This document shows positions 54,617 to 63,448 of a stretch of DNA of 63,516 nucleotides, piece by piece. Each line of letters starts with the position of its first letter. Within the stretch, counting starts at the first letter, position 1. A program made the translations under genes and the position numbers. The notes under the pieces were generated by a model, which saw only the letters and a program-made list of their open reading frames with translations, searched no databases and was not told where the DNA came from. The stretch is taken from assembly GCA_023388075.1 (NCBI GenBank), contig JAEWGX010000101.1, forward strand, positions 1 through 63,516, written 5' to 3'. Source of the stretch: Pseudomonadota bacterium (GTDB lineage Bacteria; Pseudomonadota; Gammaproteobacteria; Burkholderiales; Burkholderiaceae_E).

Positions 54617-54624
<8 letters not shown>

Positions 54625-55822
54625 TCTTCTGCATCAGGTCGATGAACCGGTCGAAGAGATGGTGGATGTCGTGCGGCCCGGGGCTCGCCTCGGGATGGCC
54701 CTGGAAGCAGAACGCCGGCTTGTCGGTGCGGGCGAGTCCCTGGATCGACCCGTCGAAGAGCGACACGTGCGTCACGCGCAGGTTGGACGGCAGGCTGTCG
54801 GGATCGACCGCGAAACCGTGGTTCTGGCTGGTGATCATCACCTTGCCGGTCTCCAGGTCCTTGACCGGGTGATTGGCGCCGTGATGACCGAACTTCATCT
54901 TCGTGGTCACCGCATCGGCCGCCAGGCCCAGGATCTGATGGCCGAGGCAGATGCCGAAGGTGGGTATGCCGCGCTCCACCAGCTCCCGCGTGGCCGAGAT
55001 CGCGTATTCACACGGCTGCGGATCACCGGGCCCGTTCGCGAGGAAAATGCCGTCGGGCTCCAGCGCGAGCGCCTCGGTTGCCGAGGCGGTGGCGGGCAGC
55101 ACGGTCAGTCGGCAACCCCGGTCCGCCAGCAGCCGCAGGATGTTCCACTTCACGCCGTAGTCGAACGCCACCACGTGGAAGCCACCCTGGCGCCCGGGTG
55201 CCTTCGCATGTTTTGCCTTCAGCCGGCTCGCGATCTCCTCGGCCGTGCGGTAGCCCTTGCCGAGCTCCCACGAACCGTCGCTCCACTGGTAGGGGGAACG
55301 GGTCGAGACCACCTTGGCGAGATCCATGCCGGCCAGGCCCGGAAAGCCGCGCGCCGCCGCGAGCGCCGCCTCGATGTCGAGCGACTCGCCCTCGGCGGCC
55401 GCGGCCACGCAGCCGTTCTGGGCGCCGCGCTCGCGCAGGATCCGGGTGAGCTTGCGGGTGTCGATGCCGGCGATGCCTGGCTTGTCCCAGCGCCTCAGGA
55501 AGTCCGGCAGCGAGCCTTCGCTGCGCCAGTTGGACACCATCGCCGGCAGCGCCTTGATGACGAGCGCCTCGGCCTGGATCCGGTCCGACTCCATGTCCTC
55601 GGCGTTGACGCCGTAGTTCCCGATCTGCGGGTAGGTCAGCGTGACGATCTGCCGGCAGTAGCTCGGATCGGTGAGGATTTCCTGGTAACCGGTCATCGCC
55701 GTGTTGAACACGACCTCGCCCACGGCGATGCCCGGCGCCCCTATCGACTGCCCATGGAAGACCGTGCCGTCGGCAAGGACGAGCGCCGCGGAAGGCAGTG
55801 CGGAGGCGAAGACATTGGGCAT
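54617..55822 (-). CDS. carA: Carbamoyl-phosphate synthase small subunit (glutamine amidotransferase)
   Basis: 401 residues from the ATG at 55822. The N-terminal CPSase small domain has MTGYQEILTDPSY; the class-I amidotransferase nucleophile is in FGICLGHQILGLA with His and Glu in FQGHPEASPG. Feeds ammonia to CarB. Overlaps carB by 8 bp. A CATAAT -10-like element sits about 30 bp upstream. Confidence 0.98.
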
Positions 55823-55848
55823 GGTGAGGGAGGCGGGCAAACCCTGAG

Positions 55849-55854
55849 ATTATG
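55849..55854 (-). promoter_or_regulatory. Possible -10 element of carA
   Basis: CATAAT on the minus strand, 27 bp before the carA ATG. The -35 region is GC-rich and does not match consensus, so this is only a candidate in the 106-bp gap to the SGNH gene. Confidence 0.3.
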
Positions 55855-55928
55855 CCACACGGACCACCCTCCTCGGGGGCGCCGGCCGCCCCTGGGCGAA
55901 GGACCGCCTCCTCCGCCCCCCGTCGGCC

Positions 55929-57524
55929 CTACGGCAGCGCGGTATCCAGCGCCTGCAACCAGCGGGCCGCCATCTTGGCCTCGCCGCTCGCGTTGGGATG
56001 GAAGCCGTCGTAGCGATCGCCAGCGGTGAAGCCGGTGTTCTGGTCGACCACCGAGACCGGAGAGGCTGCCGTGCTGCGTTGGGCGGCGAGCGACGCGATC
56101 TCGGCGTTGAGCGCGGCGACGTCCGACTCTCCGGAATTGAAGTCGATGATCTGCGCGAGCAGGATCCGGATGCCGGTATTCGCATTGCGCAGCGCGGTGA
56201 TCAGCTGATCGAGATCGCTCCGGATGACGGAGGCCATCTCGGACTGCTGGGTGATATCGTTGGTGCCGAGGTGGACCAGCGCGATGTCCGGCGTGCGGCC
56301 GGCGTTCGCGAGCGCCTGGAGCTGCGTCGGCAACGCGTCAGTCACCATCTCCGTGCACCAGCCCCAGTAGGCCTGGTGGTCCGGATCGAACTCGGGATTC
56401 GGCGGGGTACCGTTGGTCACCGAGGGCGCGGGAGAACAGTCGCCCCCATCCGAGGTCACGCCCCGCCGCGTCCCGACGAAGTCGACCAGAGGCTTGTCGG
56501 CCCGCGAGACGAGACCGTTCCACACCCCCCGCCGGTAGCTGTCATAGTTGTTCAGGCTGCCGCTCGTTCCGCCCTCGCTGATGGAATCGCCGATCACGAT
56601 GATCCGCTTCGCGGAAGGCACCTCCAGCGGCGCGCTGTTGGCGAGCGCCGACCGTGCCCCCGCGGCGAGCGCATCCGCCTGGGCACTGCTTCCCGAGTGG
56701 AAGTTCATCGCCTGCCACTGGGAGGTGACCAGCCGCAGCTTGCCGTTGCCGATCTGGTCGTTGCCGACGAACTTGGCCGCGGCCGGCACCTCCGCCGCAT
56801 AGAGCGATTCGAAGTCGGCCTGGTCGCGCCACTCGGCCGCGGTGTTCACCAGCAGCTTGGCGGAGGCATCGTCCGCCACCGTCCCGTCGTCCTGGATCAG
56901 ACGGGCCTGCACGGTGGTGAAGACCGCTTCCACCGTGGCGGGATCCACCAGCGAAGCGGTCAGCCCGCTTTCGGGCCAGAAACGGAAGAGGCGGTTCGCG
57001 ACCAGCTTGACCGACACCCCGCCGGTGGGCTCGTTGCGGATCGCCGTGGCGGCCGTCGTTCCGCTGCCGGCATAGCTCGCGCTGTAGAACGCGCCCTTCA
57101 CCCGCTCGCTGTACTGGACCCGCTTCCAGACCCCGCCGGTGTAGGCATAGGTCTCGAGGTTGCGAAGCTGAACCCGGGCGTTAGGCGCCGCGTGCCCGCT
57201 GCCCACGTAGATCTGCCCGTAGCCACCAAGGGCAAAGCGCCCGGCACCGGGCGGACCCTGTCGCAGCGCAGGACCATTCGCGTAATAGTCCGACGCACCG
57301 AGCTGCGGCGAGGTCGCTTCGTGGCTGCCGGCCATGTCGTCCTTCACCTGCTGCACCGAATTGGCCACGGTGGGCGGGGGCGGCGGTGGCGGGGGCTGGT
57401 TGCCGTTCGGCGGGGGCGGTGGAGGCGGAACCGGCGCCGGGCCGTCGCTGCCGCCTCCGCCGCAGCCGGCCACCAGCAGGGCCATTAGGAGTCCGACGGC
57501 AGGCGCGGCGACGCTTTTTCTCAT
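55929..57524 (-). CDS. SGNH/GDSL hydrolase lipoprotein with poly-proline linker
   Basis: 531 residues. Lipobox LLVAGC (Cys near residue 21) marks a lipoprotein. Two proline runs (residues about 32-51) form a rigid stalk. The last half holds SGNH blocks: GDSISEGG (Ser), HLGTNDIT (Asn), and DGFHPNASG (Asp-x2-His). The middle domain of ~230 residues is unknown and may bind carbohydrate or peptidoglycan. Likely an outer-membrane-attached esterase acting on cell-wall or extracellular polysaccharide. Transcribed toward carA. Confidence 0.82.
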   Translation of the reverse strand: MRKSVAAPAVGLLMALLVAGCGGGGSDGPAPVPPPPPPPNGNQPPPPPPPPTVANSVQQVKDDMAGSHEATSPQLGASDYYANGPALRQGPPGAGRFALGGYGQIYVGSGHAAPNARVQLRNLETYAYTGGVWKRVQYSERVKGAFYSASYAGSGTTAATAIRNEPTGGVSVKLVANRLFRFWPESGLTASLVDPATVEAVFTTVQARLIQDDGTVADDASAKLLVNTAAEWRDQADFESLYAAEVPAAAKFVGNDQIGNGKLRLVTSQWQAMNFHSGSSAQADALAAGARSALANSAPLEVPSAKRIIVIGDSISEGGTSGSLNNYDSYRRGVWNGLVSRADKPLVDFVGTRRGVTSDGGDCSPAPSVTNGTPPNPEFDPDHQAYWGWCTEMVTDALPTQLQALANAGRTPDIALVHLGTNDITQQSEMASVIRSDLDQLITALRNANTGIRILLAQIIDFNSGESDVAALNAEIASLAAQRSTAASPVSVVDQNTGFTAGDRYDGFHPNASGEAKMAARWLQALDTALP

Positions 57525-57653
57525 GTGTTGGCGATATCGGTTGAAGCAGGACAGGGGTCGACAGGCGCCGACGCAGCGCGATTGGAGCACCGATGGCGGC
57601 CGAGTTTAGCAGCGGGGCATGGCGCCATTGTGGGAATTGTCACGGTCACGGCC

Positions 57654-57677
57654 GCCCCCCGGGTTCATCCGGGGGGC
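57654..57677 (-). terminator. Stem-loop after the Tau/NitT-type permease gene
   Basis: A perfect 9-bp GC stem (57654-57662 with 57669-57677) around a GTTCAT loop, beginning 9 bp after the permease stop on the minus strand. No U-tract follows. Its core and loop resemble the greA leader hairpin (CCCCGGA...TCCGGGG), suggesting a terminator shape common in this genome. Confidence 0.5.
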
Positions 57678-57685
57678 CTGCCCCG

Positions 57686-58492
57686 TCAGAGCTTCTCGGT
57701 TTCCCCCGAGCGCGGCTGCCACTTCATCAGCCGCTTTTCCACGACGCCGACGATGCCGTCGAGCACCAACGCGAACGCCGTGAGCACCAGGATCCCGGCG
57801 AAGACCGTGTTGATGTCGAAGCTGCCCTCGGCCTGCAGGATCAGGTAACCGACCCCCTGGGAGGATCCCAGGTACTCGCCCACGACCGCGCCGACGAACG
57901 CCAGGCCGACCGAGGTGTGCAGGCTGGAGAACACCCAGCTCGTCGCGCTCGGCAGATAGACGTGCCGCAGGAGCTGGCGCCGGGACGCCCCGAGCATGCG
58001 CGCGCTCGCGAGCACGTTGGGGCTCACCTCGCGCACGCCCTGGTAGACGTTGAAGAAGACGATGAAGAACACCAGCGTGACGCCCAGCGCGACCTTCGAC
58101 CACACGCCGAGTCCGAACCACACGCCGAAGATCGGCGCGAGGATGACCCGGGGCATCGAGTTCATGGCGGTGATGTAGGGATCGAGGATGGCCGCGGCGG
58201 TGGGCGAGAGCGCCAGCCACATGCCGACCACGAGTCCCGCGATCGTGCCGATGGCGAAGGCGACCATCGTCTCGAACAGCGTCACCCAGAGATGGCGGAA
58301 GATCTCGCCGGACCAGAACCAGTCGAAGATGCGCGCGAGGATCTCCAGCGGCCTGCCGAAGAAGAACGCGGCCTGGTCGGGGTTCTCGAAATAGATCGGC
58401 GGCAGCAGCGTCGGGCTGGTGGCGACATGCCAGAACACGAACAGCAGCACCGCCAGCCCCACCTGGTAGACGCGCAGGCGCAGCCGGGTCAT
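57686..58492 (-). CDS. ABC transporter permease, TauC/SsuC/NitT family
   Basis: 268 residues with about six spans. The EAA loop is LASARMLGASRRQLLRHVYLPSA, specific to the sulfonate/nitrate/taurine class. Works with the ATPase 58 bp upstream and the binding protein. Likely substrates: sulfonates, pyrimidine precursors such as HMP, or aromatic acids; not predictable. Confidence 0.9.
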   Translation of the reverse strand: MTRLRLRVYQVGLAVLLFVFWHVATSPTLLPPIYFENPDQAAFFFGRPLEILARIFDWFWSGEIFRHLWVTLFETMVAFAIGTIAGLVVGMWLALSPTAAAILDPYITAMNSMPRVILAPIFGVWFGLGVWSKVALGVTLVFFIVFFNVYQGVREVSPNVLASARMLGASRRQLLRHVYLPSATSWVFSSLHTSVGLAFVGAVVGEYLGSSQGVGYLILQAEGSFDINTVFAGILVLTAFALVLDGIVGVVEKRLMKWQPRSGETEKL

Positions 58493-58550
58493 CCGCGCCT
58501 CCCGTGCCGGGCGCTTCCTCTCGTGCCCGTTTCCCGCCCGCCGCCGCGAC

Positions 58551-59372
58551 TCATGCCGCCGCGCGCCGTTGCTGGGCGTAGCCCTTGAGCACCTCGTCGC
58601 GAAGGACGGACCAGACTCTCTCGTGCAGTGCCATGAATGGGGGCGTCATGCGGATCTCGGCGACGTCGCGCGGTCGCGGCAAGGTGACCGGGAAGTCGCC
58701 GATGGGGTGGGAGGCGGGCCCGGCGGACAGCACCACCACCCGGTCGGACATGGCGATCGCCTCGTCCAGGTCGTGAGTGATGAAGAGCACCGCCTTGCGC
58801 TTCGCTGCCCACAGGTCCAGCACCTCGTTCTCCATGAGCTGCCGGGTCTGCACGTCCAGCGCGGAGAAGGGCTCGTCCATCAGGATGATGTCGGGGTCCA
58901 TGATCAGCGTCTGCGCCAGGGCGACGCGCTTGCGCATGCCGCCGGAGAGCTGGTGGGGATAGCGGTCGCCGAAGCCGCTCAGGCCCACCCGCTCCAGCCA
59001 CGCCTCCGCCTGGCGGCGGCACTCCTCCGGCGGAAGTCCCGCAAACTCCAGGCCGGCGGTGACGTTGGCGAGCGCGCTGCGCCATGGCATCAGCGCATCG
59101 CTCTGGAACATGTAGCCGGCGCGGCGGTTGAGGCCGGTGAGCGGCTGGCCGAAGATGCGCACCGTGCCGGCCGAGGGCTCCAGCAGCCCGGCGGCGACGT
59201 TGAGCAGCGTGCTCTTGCCGCAGCCGGTGGGGCCGACCACCGCGACGAACTCGCCGGGCGCGACCGTGAGGGAGACGTCGCGCACGGCGGTGTAGCGCTG
59301 CCCGGGAGCGTCCCGGGAGACGAAGGTGCAGGTGACACCCTCGAGCGATACCGCCGCGCTCGCCTGCTCCAT
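58551..59372 (-). CDS. ABC transporter ATP-binding protein, TauB/SsuB family
   Basis: 273 residues. Walker A GPTGCGKST, signature LSGGMRKRVALAQTL, Walker B IILMDEPFSALD. Start ATG at 59372, 9 bp after the binding protein stop. Energises the TauC-type permease. Confidence 0.93.
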   Translation of the reverse strand: MEQASAAVSLEGVTCTFVSRDAPGQRYTAVRDVSLTVAPGEFVAVVGPTGCGKSTLLNVAAGLLEPSAGTVRIFGQPLTGLNRRAGYMFQSDALMPWRSALANVTAGLEFAGLPPEECRRQAEAWLERVGLSGFGDRYPHQLSGGMRKRVALAQTLIMDPDIILMDEPFSALDVQTRQLMENEVLDLWAAKRKAVLFITHDLDEAIAMSDRVVVLSAGPASHPIGDFPVTLPRPRDVAEIRMTPPFMALHERVWSVLRDEVLKGYAQQRRAAA

Positions 59373-59381
59373 CGACCCCGC

Positions 59382-60467
59382 CTACTTCCGGTACTTGGCG
59401 AGCGCCTTGTTGGCGAACTCGTTGGTCCAGGTGCGCGCGAGGTCGATCTTCGCGTCCTTGAGCGCCGGGTTGAAGGACCGCAGCGCCTCCAGCGTCGTCC
59501 TGGCGCCGGCTTCCGACATCAGGCCGTCCGGCGAGAGCGCGTCCTTCACGTTGTTGTAGGCCGCCAGATACACCGCCCGGTCGCCCAGCAGGTAGGACTC
59601 CGGCACCGTCTTGATGATGTCCGAGGGCCCGGCCGACTGCAGCCAGAGGTTCGCCCGCACGATGGCGTTGGCGAGCGCCTGCGTCGTCCGCGGATTCTGC
59701 TTGACGAACGTCTCGGGCGCGTAGAGGCTTCCGGCCGGCATCGGACCACCGAAGACGTCCTGGGTGCCCTTGACCGTGCGCGTGGTGGCGATGATCTTCA
59801 CGTCGCCGGAGCGCTCCAGCATCGTCATGATCGGGTCCGTGTTGGAGATGGCATCCAGCTGCCCGGCCCTCATGGCGGCGACCGCGCCGGATCCGGTGCC
59901 CACGCCGATGAAGGAGGCATCCTTCGGCGTCAACCCCCCCTTGGCCAGCACGTAGTTGGCGACCATGTTGGTGGAGGAGCCAGGGGCGGACACGCCGATC
60001 TTGAAGCCCTTCAGGTCCTTCGGGCCCTTGTACGCGTCGGCCTTCGCCTTGGAGACGCCCACCGAGATCTGCGGGGCGCGCCCCATCAGGACGAACTCGG
60101 TGAAGTACTGCTTGCGTGCCTGCAGGTTGATGGTGTGCTCGTAGGCGCCCGAGACGACGTCCGCCGATCCGCCGACCACCGCCTGGAGCGACTTGGAGCC
60201 GCCGGCGAAGTCCGCGATCTCCACGTCCAGCCCTTCGTCCTTGAAGTAGCCGAGCTGCTCCGCGATGGTGAGCGACAGGTAGTAGAGGGCCGACTTGCCG
60301 CCGACCGCGATCGTGACCTTCGGCTTCTCCAGCGACTGCGCGCGGGCGCCACCGGCCAGCGCGAGCAGCGACGAGCCGCCGGCGGCGGTCACGACCAGCA
60401 GGCGGCCGACCTGCCTGCGGTGCGGATCCGGCAGGGTATCGGCAGGCGGGTGGATTCTCGATGTCAT
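59382..60467 (-). CDS. NitT/TauT-type ABC transporter substrate-binding protein
   Basis: 361 residues. The leader contains HRRQVGRLLVVTAAGG, a possible Tat signal, ending near ARAQ. The mature protein opens VTIAVGGKSALYYLSLTIAEQLGYFKDEGLDVEI, the hallmark of the NMT1/SsuA-like binding fold. Captures the ligand for the permease/ATPase. The PanB-fold gene is 151 bp upstream on the same strand. Confidence 0.88.
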   Translation of the reverse strand: MTSRIHPPADTLPDPHRRQVGRLLVVTAAGGSSLLALAGGARAQSLEKPKVTIAVGGKSALYYLSLTIAEQLGYFKDEGLDVEIADFAGGSKSLQAVVGGSADVVSGAYEHTINLQARKQYFTEFVLMGRAPQISVGVSKAKADAYKGPKDLKGFKIGVSAPGSSTNMVANYVLAKGGLTPKDASFIGVGTGSGAVAAMRAGQLDAISNTDPIMTMLERSGDVKIIATTRTVKGTQDVFGGPMPAGSLYAPETFVKQNPRTTQALANAIVRANLWLQSAGPSDIIKTVPESYLLGDRAVYLAAYNNVKDALSPDGLMSEAGARTTLEALRSFNPALKDAKIDLARTWTNEFANKALAKYRK

Positions 60468-60618
60468 CGTCGTCTCCCTGTGAGGTGGCGCGCGGCATCG
60501 CCGAGCCGGCGCGGTTGTTCTGCGTACCCGGAATCATACCGCCCCGTCCCCCGGGGGTGCAGCGCAGGCACGGGCGCCGCCGTCGGTGTTTTCCCGACAG
60601 GCGCGGCGCGCCGGCGGG

Positions 60619-61521
60619 TCAGCGCTGCTTGTCGAGCTTCTCGAGGAAGCCGTCGATCAGGCCATCGGGCGCCTTGATGACATGCCCGGGCGCGGGGAAC
60701 GTTCCGGCGCGGACATCCTCGATGAACTCCCGGAAGCCCGCGACGCGCTCGGCCTGCATCTGCTGCTTCAGCTTGAAGAAGTCGCGGTACTGCTTGGTGT
60801 GGCGCGGATACGGCGGGCCGTTGTTGCCGAGGATGTCGTCCGCGAAGAGGAACTGGATGTCTCCACCGGCGCCCGCCCCGATCGACGAGGTGAGCAGGCT
60901 GGTGCGCCGCGAGATCTCCGCGAGCAGCTCGGCGGGGATGACCTCCACCTCCACCGCCCAGGCACCCGCCTCCTCCAGCTTCTTGATCTCCTGGAAGACC
61001 CAGAGGGCCTCCTCGAGCGTCTTGCCGACGGCGCGCAGGCCGCCGGTCCAGGTGCTCTTGCGCGGCACCAGCCCGGCATGGCCCTCGATCGGGATGCCGG
61101 CCTCGGCCGCAGCGGCGACGAAGCGCGGCGACCACTGGCACATGATGCCGTCGGCGCCGACCTCCATCGCCTGGTAGCCGAGCCGCACCGCCTCGGTCTC
61201 GGAGGCCGCGGCCACCAGCGGGACCGAGAACGACATGAAGGTGTTCGGCGCGGCCTTGCGGATCCTCGCCGCGAGCTCCGGTTGCTTCGGATCGAAGCGC
61301 ACCTTCATCAGGTCGATGCCCGCCTCCTCGGCGGCGGCGGCTTCCTCCGGCGAGAACGGCAGCGTCTCGGTGAGGACCCGCTTGCCCTTGAGGTCGCGCA
61401 GGTCCTTCACGGTGTAGTTGCGGGTTCCGTACGCCCCGCCCAGCGTCATGACGCGCTTCAGGCCGCGCTTGGCCGCGTCGCGCGGCGGAATGCCGCCGTC
61501 ACCGGTTGCGTGCGTTGCCAT
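60619..61521 (-). CDS. PanB-fold protein (3-methyl-2-oxobutanoate hydroxymethyltransferase-like), divergent
   Basis: 300 residues. The C-terminal two thirds align by eye with PanB: IPIEGHAGLVPRKSTWTGG (compare GHLGLTPQS), EEAGAWAVEVEVIPAELLAEIS, SSIGAGAGGDIQFLFADDILG, and FREFIEDVRAGTFPAPGHV. The Mg-binding VGDS and LADLPF blocks and the Lys/Glu of VKIEGG are replaced (MKVRFD, MSFSVPL, IMCQWS); only the VIPAEL glutamate is kept. So it is a phosphoenolpyruvate-mutase/PanB superfamily member with a probably different reaction. Adjacent Tau-type transporter suggests the substrate is imported. Confidence 0.75.
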   Translation of the reverse strand: MATHATGDGGIPPRDAAKRGLKRVMTLGGAYGTRNYTVKDLRDLKGKRVLTETLPFSPEEAAAAEEAGIDLMKVRFDPKQPELAARIRKAAPNTFMSFSVPLVAAASETEAVRLGYQAMEVGADGIMCQWSPRFVAAAAEAGIPIEGHAGLVPRKSTWTGGLRAVGKTLEEALWVFQEIKKLEEAGAWAVEVEVIPAELLAEISRRTSLLTSSIGAGAGGDIQFLFADDILGNNGPPYPRHTKQYRDFFKLKQQMQAERVAGFREFIEDVRAGTFPAPGHVIKAPDGLIDGFLEKLDKQR

Positions 61522-61593
61522 TCTTGCTTTCCTCCTTGGTGGCTTGCATGATCACGGCCAGCGGACCGCGCCGCTGCCGCGCCGTATTGTGGA

Positions 61594-62466
61594 TCAGTCC
61601 CTGGATTCCGCGCGGATCACCGCGTTGAGCTCCGCGCCGAGGATCAGCGTGACCGCGCTCAGGTAGACGAACACGAGCGTGGCCACCAGCCCCGTGAAGC
61701 TGCCGTAGACCAGCTGCAGCTTGCCGGCGCTGCGCCAGGAGTAGGAGAGCAGCATCGCGGCCCCGACCCAGAGGGCCGCGCCGAAGATCGCTCCCGGCAG
61801 CACGGTTCGCAGGCGCTGCGTCACGTCCGGCAGCCAGCCGTAGAGAACGGCATAGAGGATCGTCAGCACGACAAGGGCGAGCCCCTGGCGCACGCCGCTG
61901 CGCAGCCACCAGATGTCGGCATGGACCCCCATGGTGGCCTCGAGAAAGCGCCACACGTAAGGCATGATGACCAGCGAGCTGAACGTGACCATGATGGCGG
62001 CGCCGACCACCAGCGTGAAGATCGTCACCTTGATGCGCGCCTTCCAGAAGGGAAGCCCGTGCTCGATGTCGTAGGCCTTGTTGAGCGCCGTGCGGATCGA
62101 CTGGACGCCCGAGGATGCGGCCCAGATCGTGCCGAAGAGCCCGATCGCGAGCAGGGCCTGGCTGCGCTGGTTGAGGATCTGGTCCACCACCGGCTGCAGG
62201 GCTTCGCTCACCACCCCGGGGGCGTAGCCGATCACCCGCTCCGCGAGCGCGGCCGCGTCGCCCGGCTTGCCCATGTAGGCCGCGCCGGCCGAGACCAGGA
62301 TCAGCAGCGGGAACATCGCGAGGATCGTGGAGAAGGCGACGCTGCCGGCCTGGTTCGCGCTCTGGTGCAGGATGTAGTTCTTCATCGCCAACAGCACCAC
62401 CCGAAGGCCGGGGATGCGCAGGACCATGGCCCCGGCCCGCTTCAGCGCTGCACGCCATCCGCTCAC
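61594..62466 (-). CDS. YihY/BrkB family inner-membrane protein
   Basis: 290 residues, start GTG at 62466, six spans. SANQAGSVAFSTILAMFPLLILVSAGAAYM is the family opening and SLVIMPYVWRFL, LLSYSWRSAGKLQLVYGSFTGLVATLVFVYLSAVTLILGAELNAVIR the closing (given as type). Members are called virulence factor BrkB or RNase BN in older databases, but are membrane proteins of unknown transport role. Lies between recR and the PanB-fold gene. Confidence 0.88.
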   Translation of the reverse strand: MSGWRAALKRAGAMVLRIPGLRVVLLAMKNYILHQSANQAGSVAFSTILAMFPLLILVSAGAAYMGKPGDAAALAERVIGYAPGVVSEALQPVVDQILNQRSQALLAIGLFGTIWAASSGVQSIRTALNKAYDIEHGLPFWKARIKVTIFTLVVGAAIMVTFSSLVIMPYVWRFLEATMGVHADIWWLRSGVRQGLALVVLTILYAVLYGWLPDVTQRLRTVLPGAIFGAALWVGAAMLLSYSWRSAGKLQLVYGSFTGLVATLVFVYLSAVTLILGAELNAVIRAESRD

Positions 62467-62489
62467 CGCGTGCCTCCGGGGCCGGCGCG

Positions 62490-63086
62490 CTAGACGCTGC
62501 GGCGATCGCGCATCGCCTGCGCGACCGTGGCCGCGTCCACGTACTCCAGCTCGCCACCCAGCGGCACGCCGCGCGCGAGCCGCGTCACCGAGAGACCGCG
62601 TGCGCGCAGCATCTCCGCCAGGTAGTGGGCAGTGGCCTCGCCTTCCTGCGTGAAGTTGGTGGCCAGCACGACTTCCTTCACCACGCCGTCACCGGCGCGC
62701 TCGATCAGGCGCTCGAAGTGGATCTCCCGTGGCCCGACCCCGTCGAGCGGCGAGAGCCGACCCATCAGGACGAAGTAGAGGCCGGAGAAGGCGAGCGTGT
62801 GCTCGATCACCAGCTGGTCCGCCGGGGATTCCACGATGCAGAGCACCGACGGGTCCCGCCGCGGCGATGCGCAGATGTCGCACACCGCTTCCTCGGTGAA
62901 GGTGTTGCAGCGGCTGCATTGGCGCACCCGAGCCAGGGCTTCGGTCAGGCCGGCAGCGAGGTCGCGCGCGGCATCGCGATCCCGCTGCAGCAGGTGCAGC
63001 GCATAGCGCTGGGCGGTCTTGGGGCCGACGCCGGGCAGGCGCTTGAGCGCGCGGGTCAGCAGCTCGAACGACGCGGGCGTCTTCAA
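62490..63086 (-). CDS. recR: Recombination mediator RecR
   Basis: 198 residues starting with TTG at 63086 (no ATG or GTG in frame gives the right N terminus, LKTPASFELLTRAL). The helix-hairpin-helix LPGVGPKTAQRYALHLL, the four-Cys zinc finger CSRCNTFTEEAVCDIC, and the Toprim domain (VLCIVESPADQLVIE) are intact. Loads RecA at gaps with RecFO. Separated from ybaB by 35 bp. Confidence 0.95.
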   Translation of the reverse strand: MKTPASFELLTRALKRLPGVGPKTAQRYALHLLQRDRDAARDLAAGLTEALARVRQCSRCNTFTEEAVCDICASPRRDPSVLCIVESPADQLVIEHTLAFSGLYFVLMGRLSPLDGVGPREIHFERLIERAGDGVVKEVVLATNFTQEGEATAHYLAEMLRARGLSVTRLARGVPLGGELEYVDAATVAQAMRDRRSV

Positions 63087-63121
63087 TCGGTGGCGAGCGC
63101 CGGAATGGGCATGGTGGCCGG

Positions 63122-63448
63122 TCAGAACGGCATCTTGAAGCCCGGCGGCAGCGGCAAGCCGGCGGTGACCGCCGCCATCCGCTCCTGCGAGGTCTGCTCG
63201 GCCTTGCGCAGCGCGTCGTTGACCGCCGCGGCGACCAGGTCCTCGAGCATGTCCTTGTCGTCCGCGAGCAGGCTGGGATCGATGGTGACGCGCTTGACGT
63301 CGTTGCGGCAGTTCACGACGACCTTGACCAGGCCCGCGCCGGACTGCCCTTCCACCTCGATCGAGGCCAGCTGCTCCTGGACCTTCTTCATGTTGTCCTG
63401 CATCTGCTGGGCCTGCTTCATCAGCCCGGCAAGCTGGTTCTTCATCAT
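63122..63448 (-). CDS. ybaB: YbaB/EbfC family nucleoid-associated protein
   Basis: 108 residues. LMKQAQQMQDNMKKVQEQLASIEVEGQSGAGLVKVVVNCRNDVKRVTIDPSLL is the diagnostic coiled-coil then strand pattern. Binds DNA as a dimer. Overlaps the dnaX stop (ATGATG at 63448-63443), the classical dnaX-ybaB-recR coupling. Confidence 0.96.
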   Translation of the reverse strand: MMKNQLAGLMKQAQQMQDNMKKVQEQLASIEVEGQSGAGLVKVVVNCRNDVKRVTIDPSLLADDKDMLEDLVAAAVNDALRKAEQTSQERMAAVTAGLPLPPGFKMPF

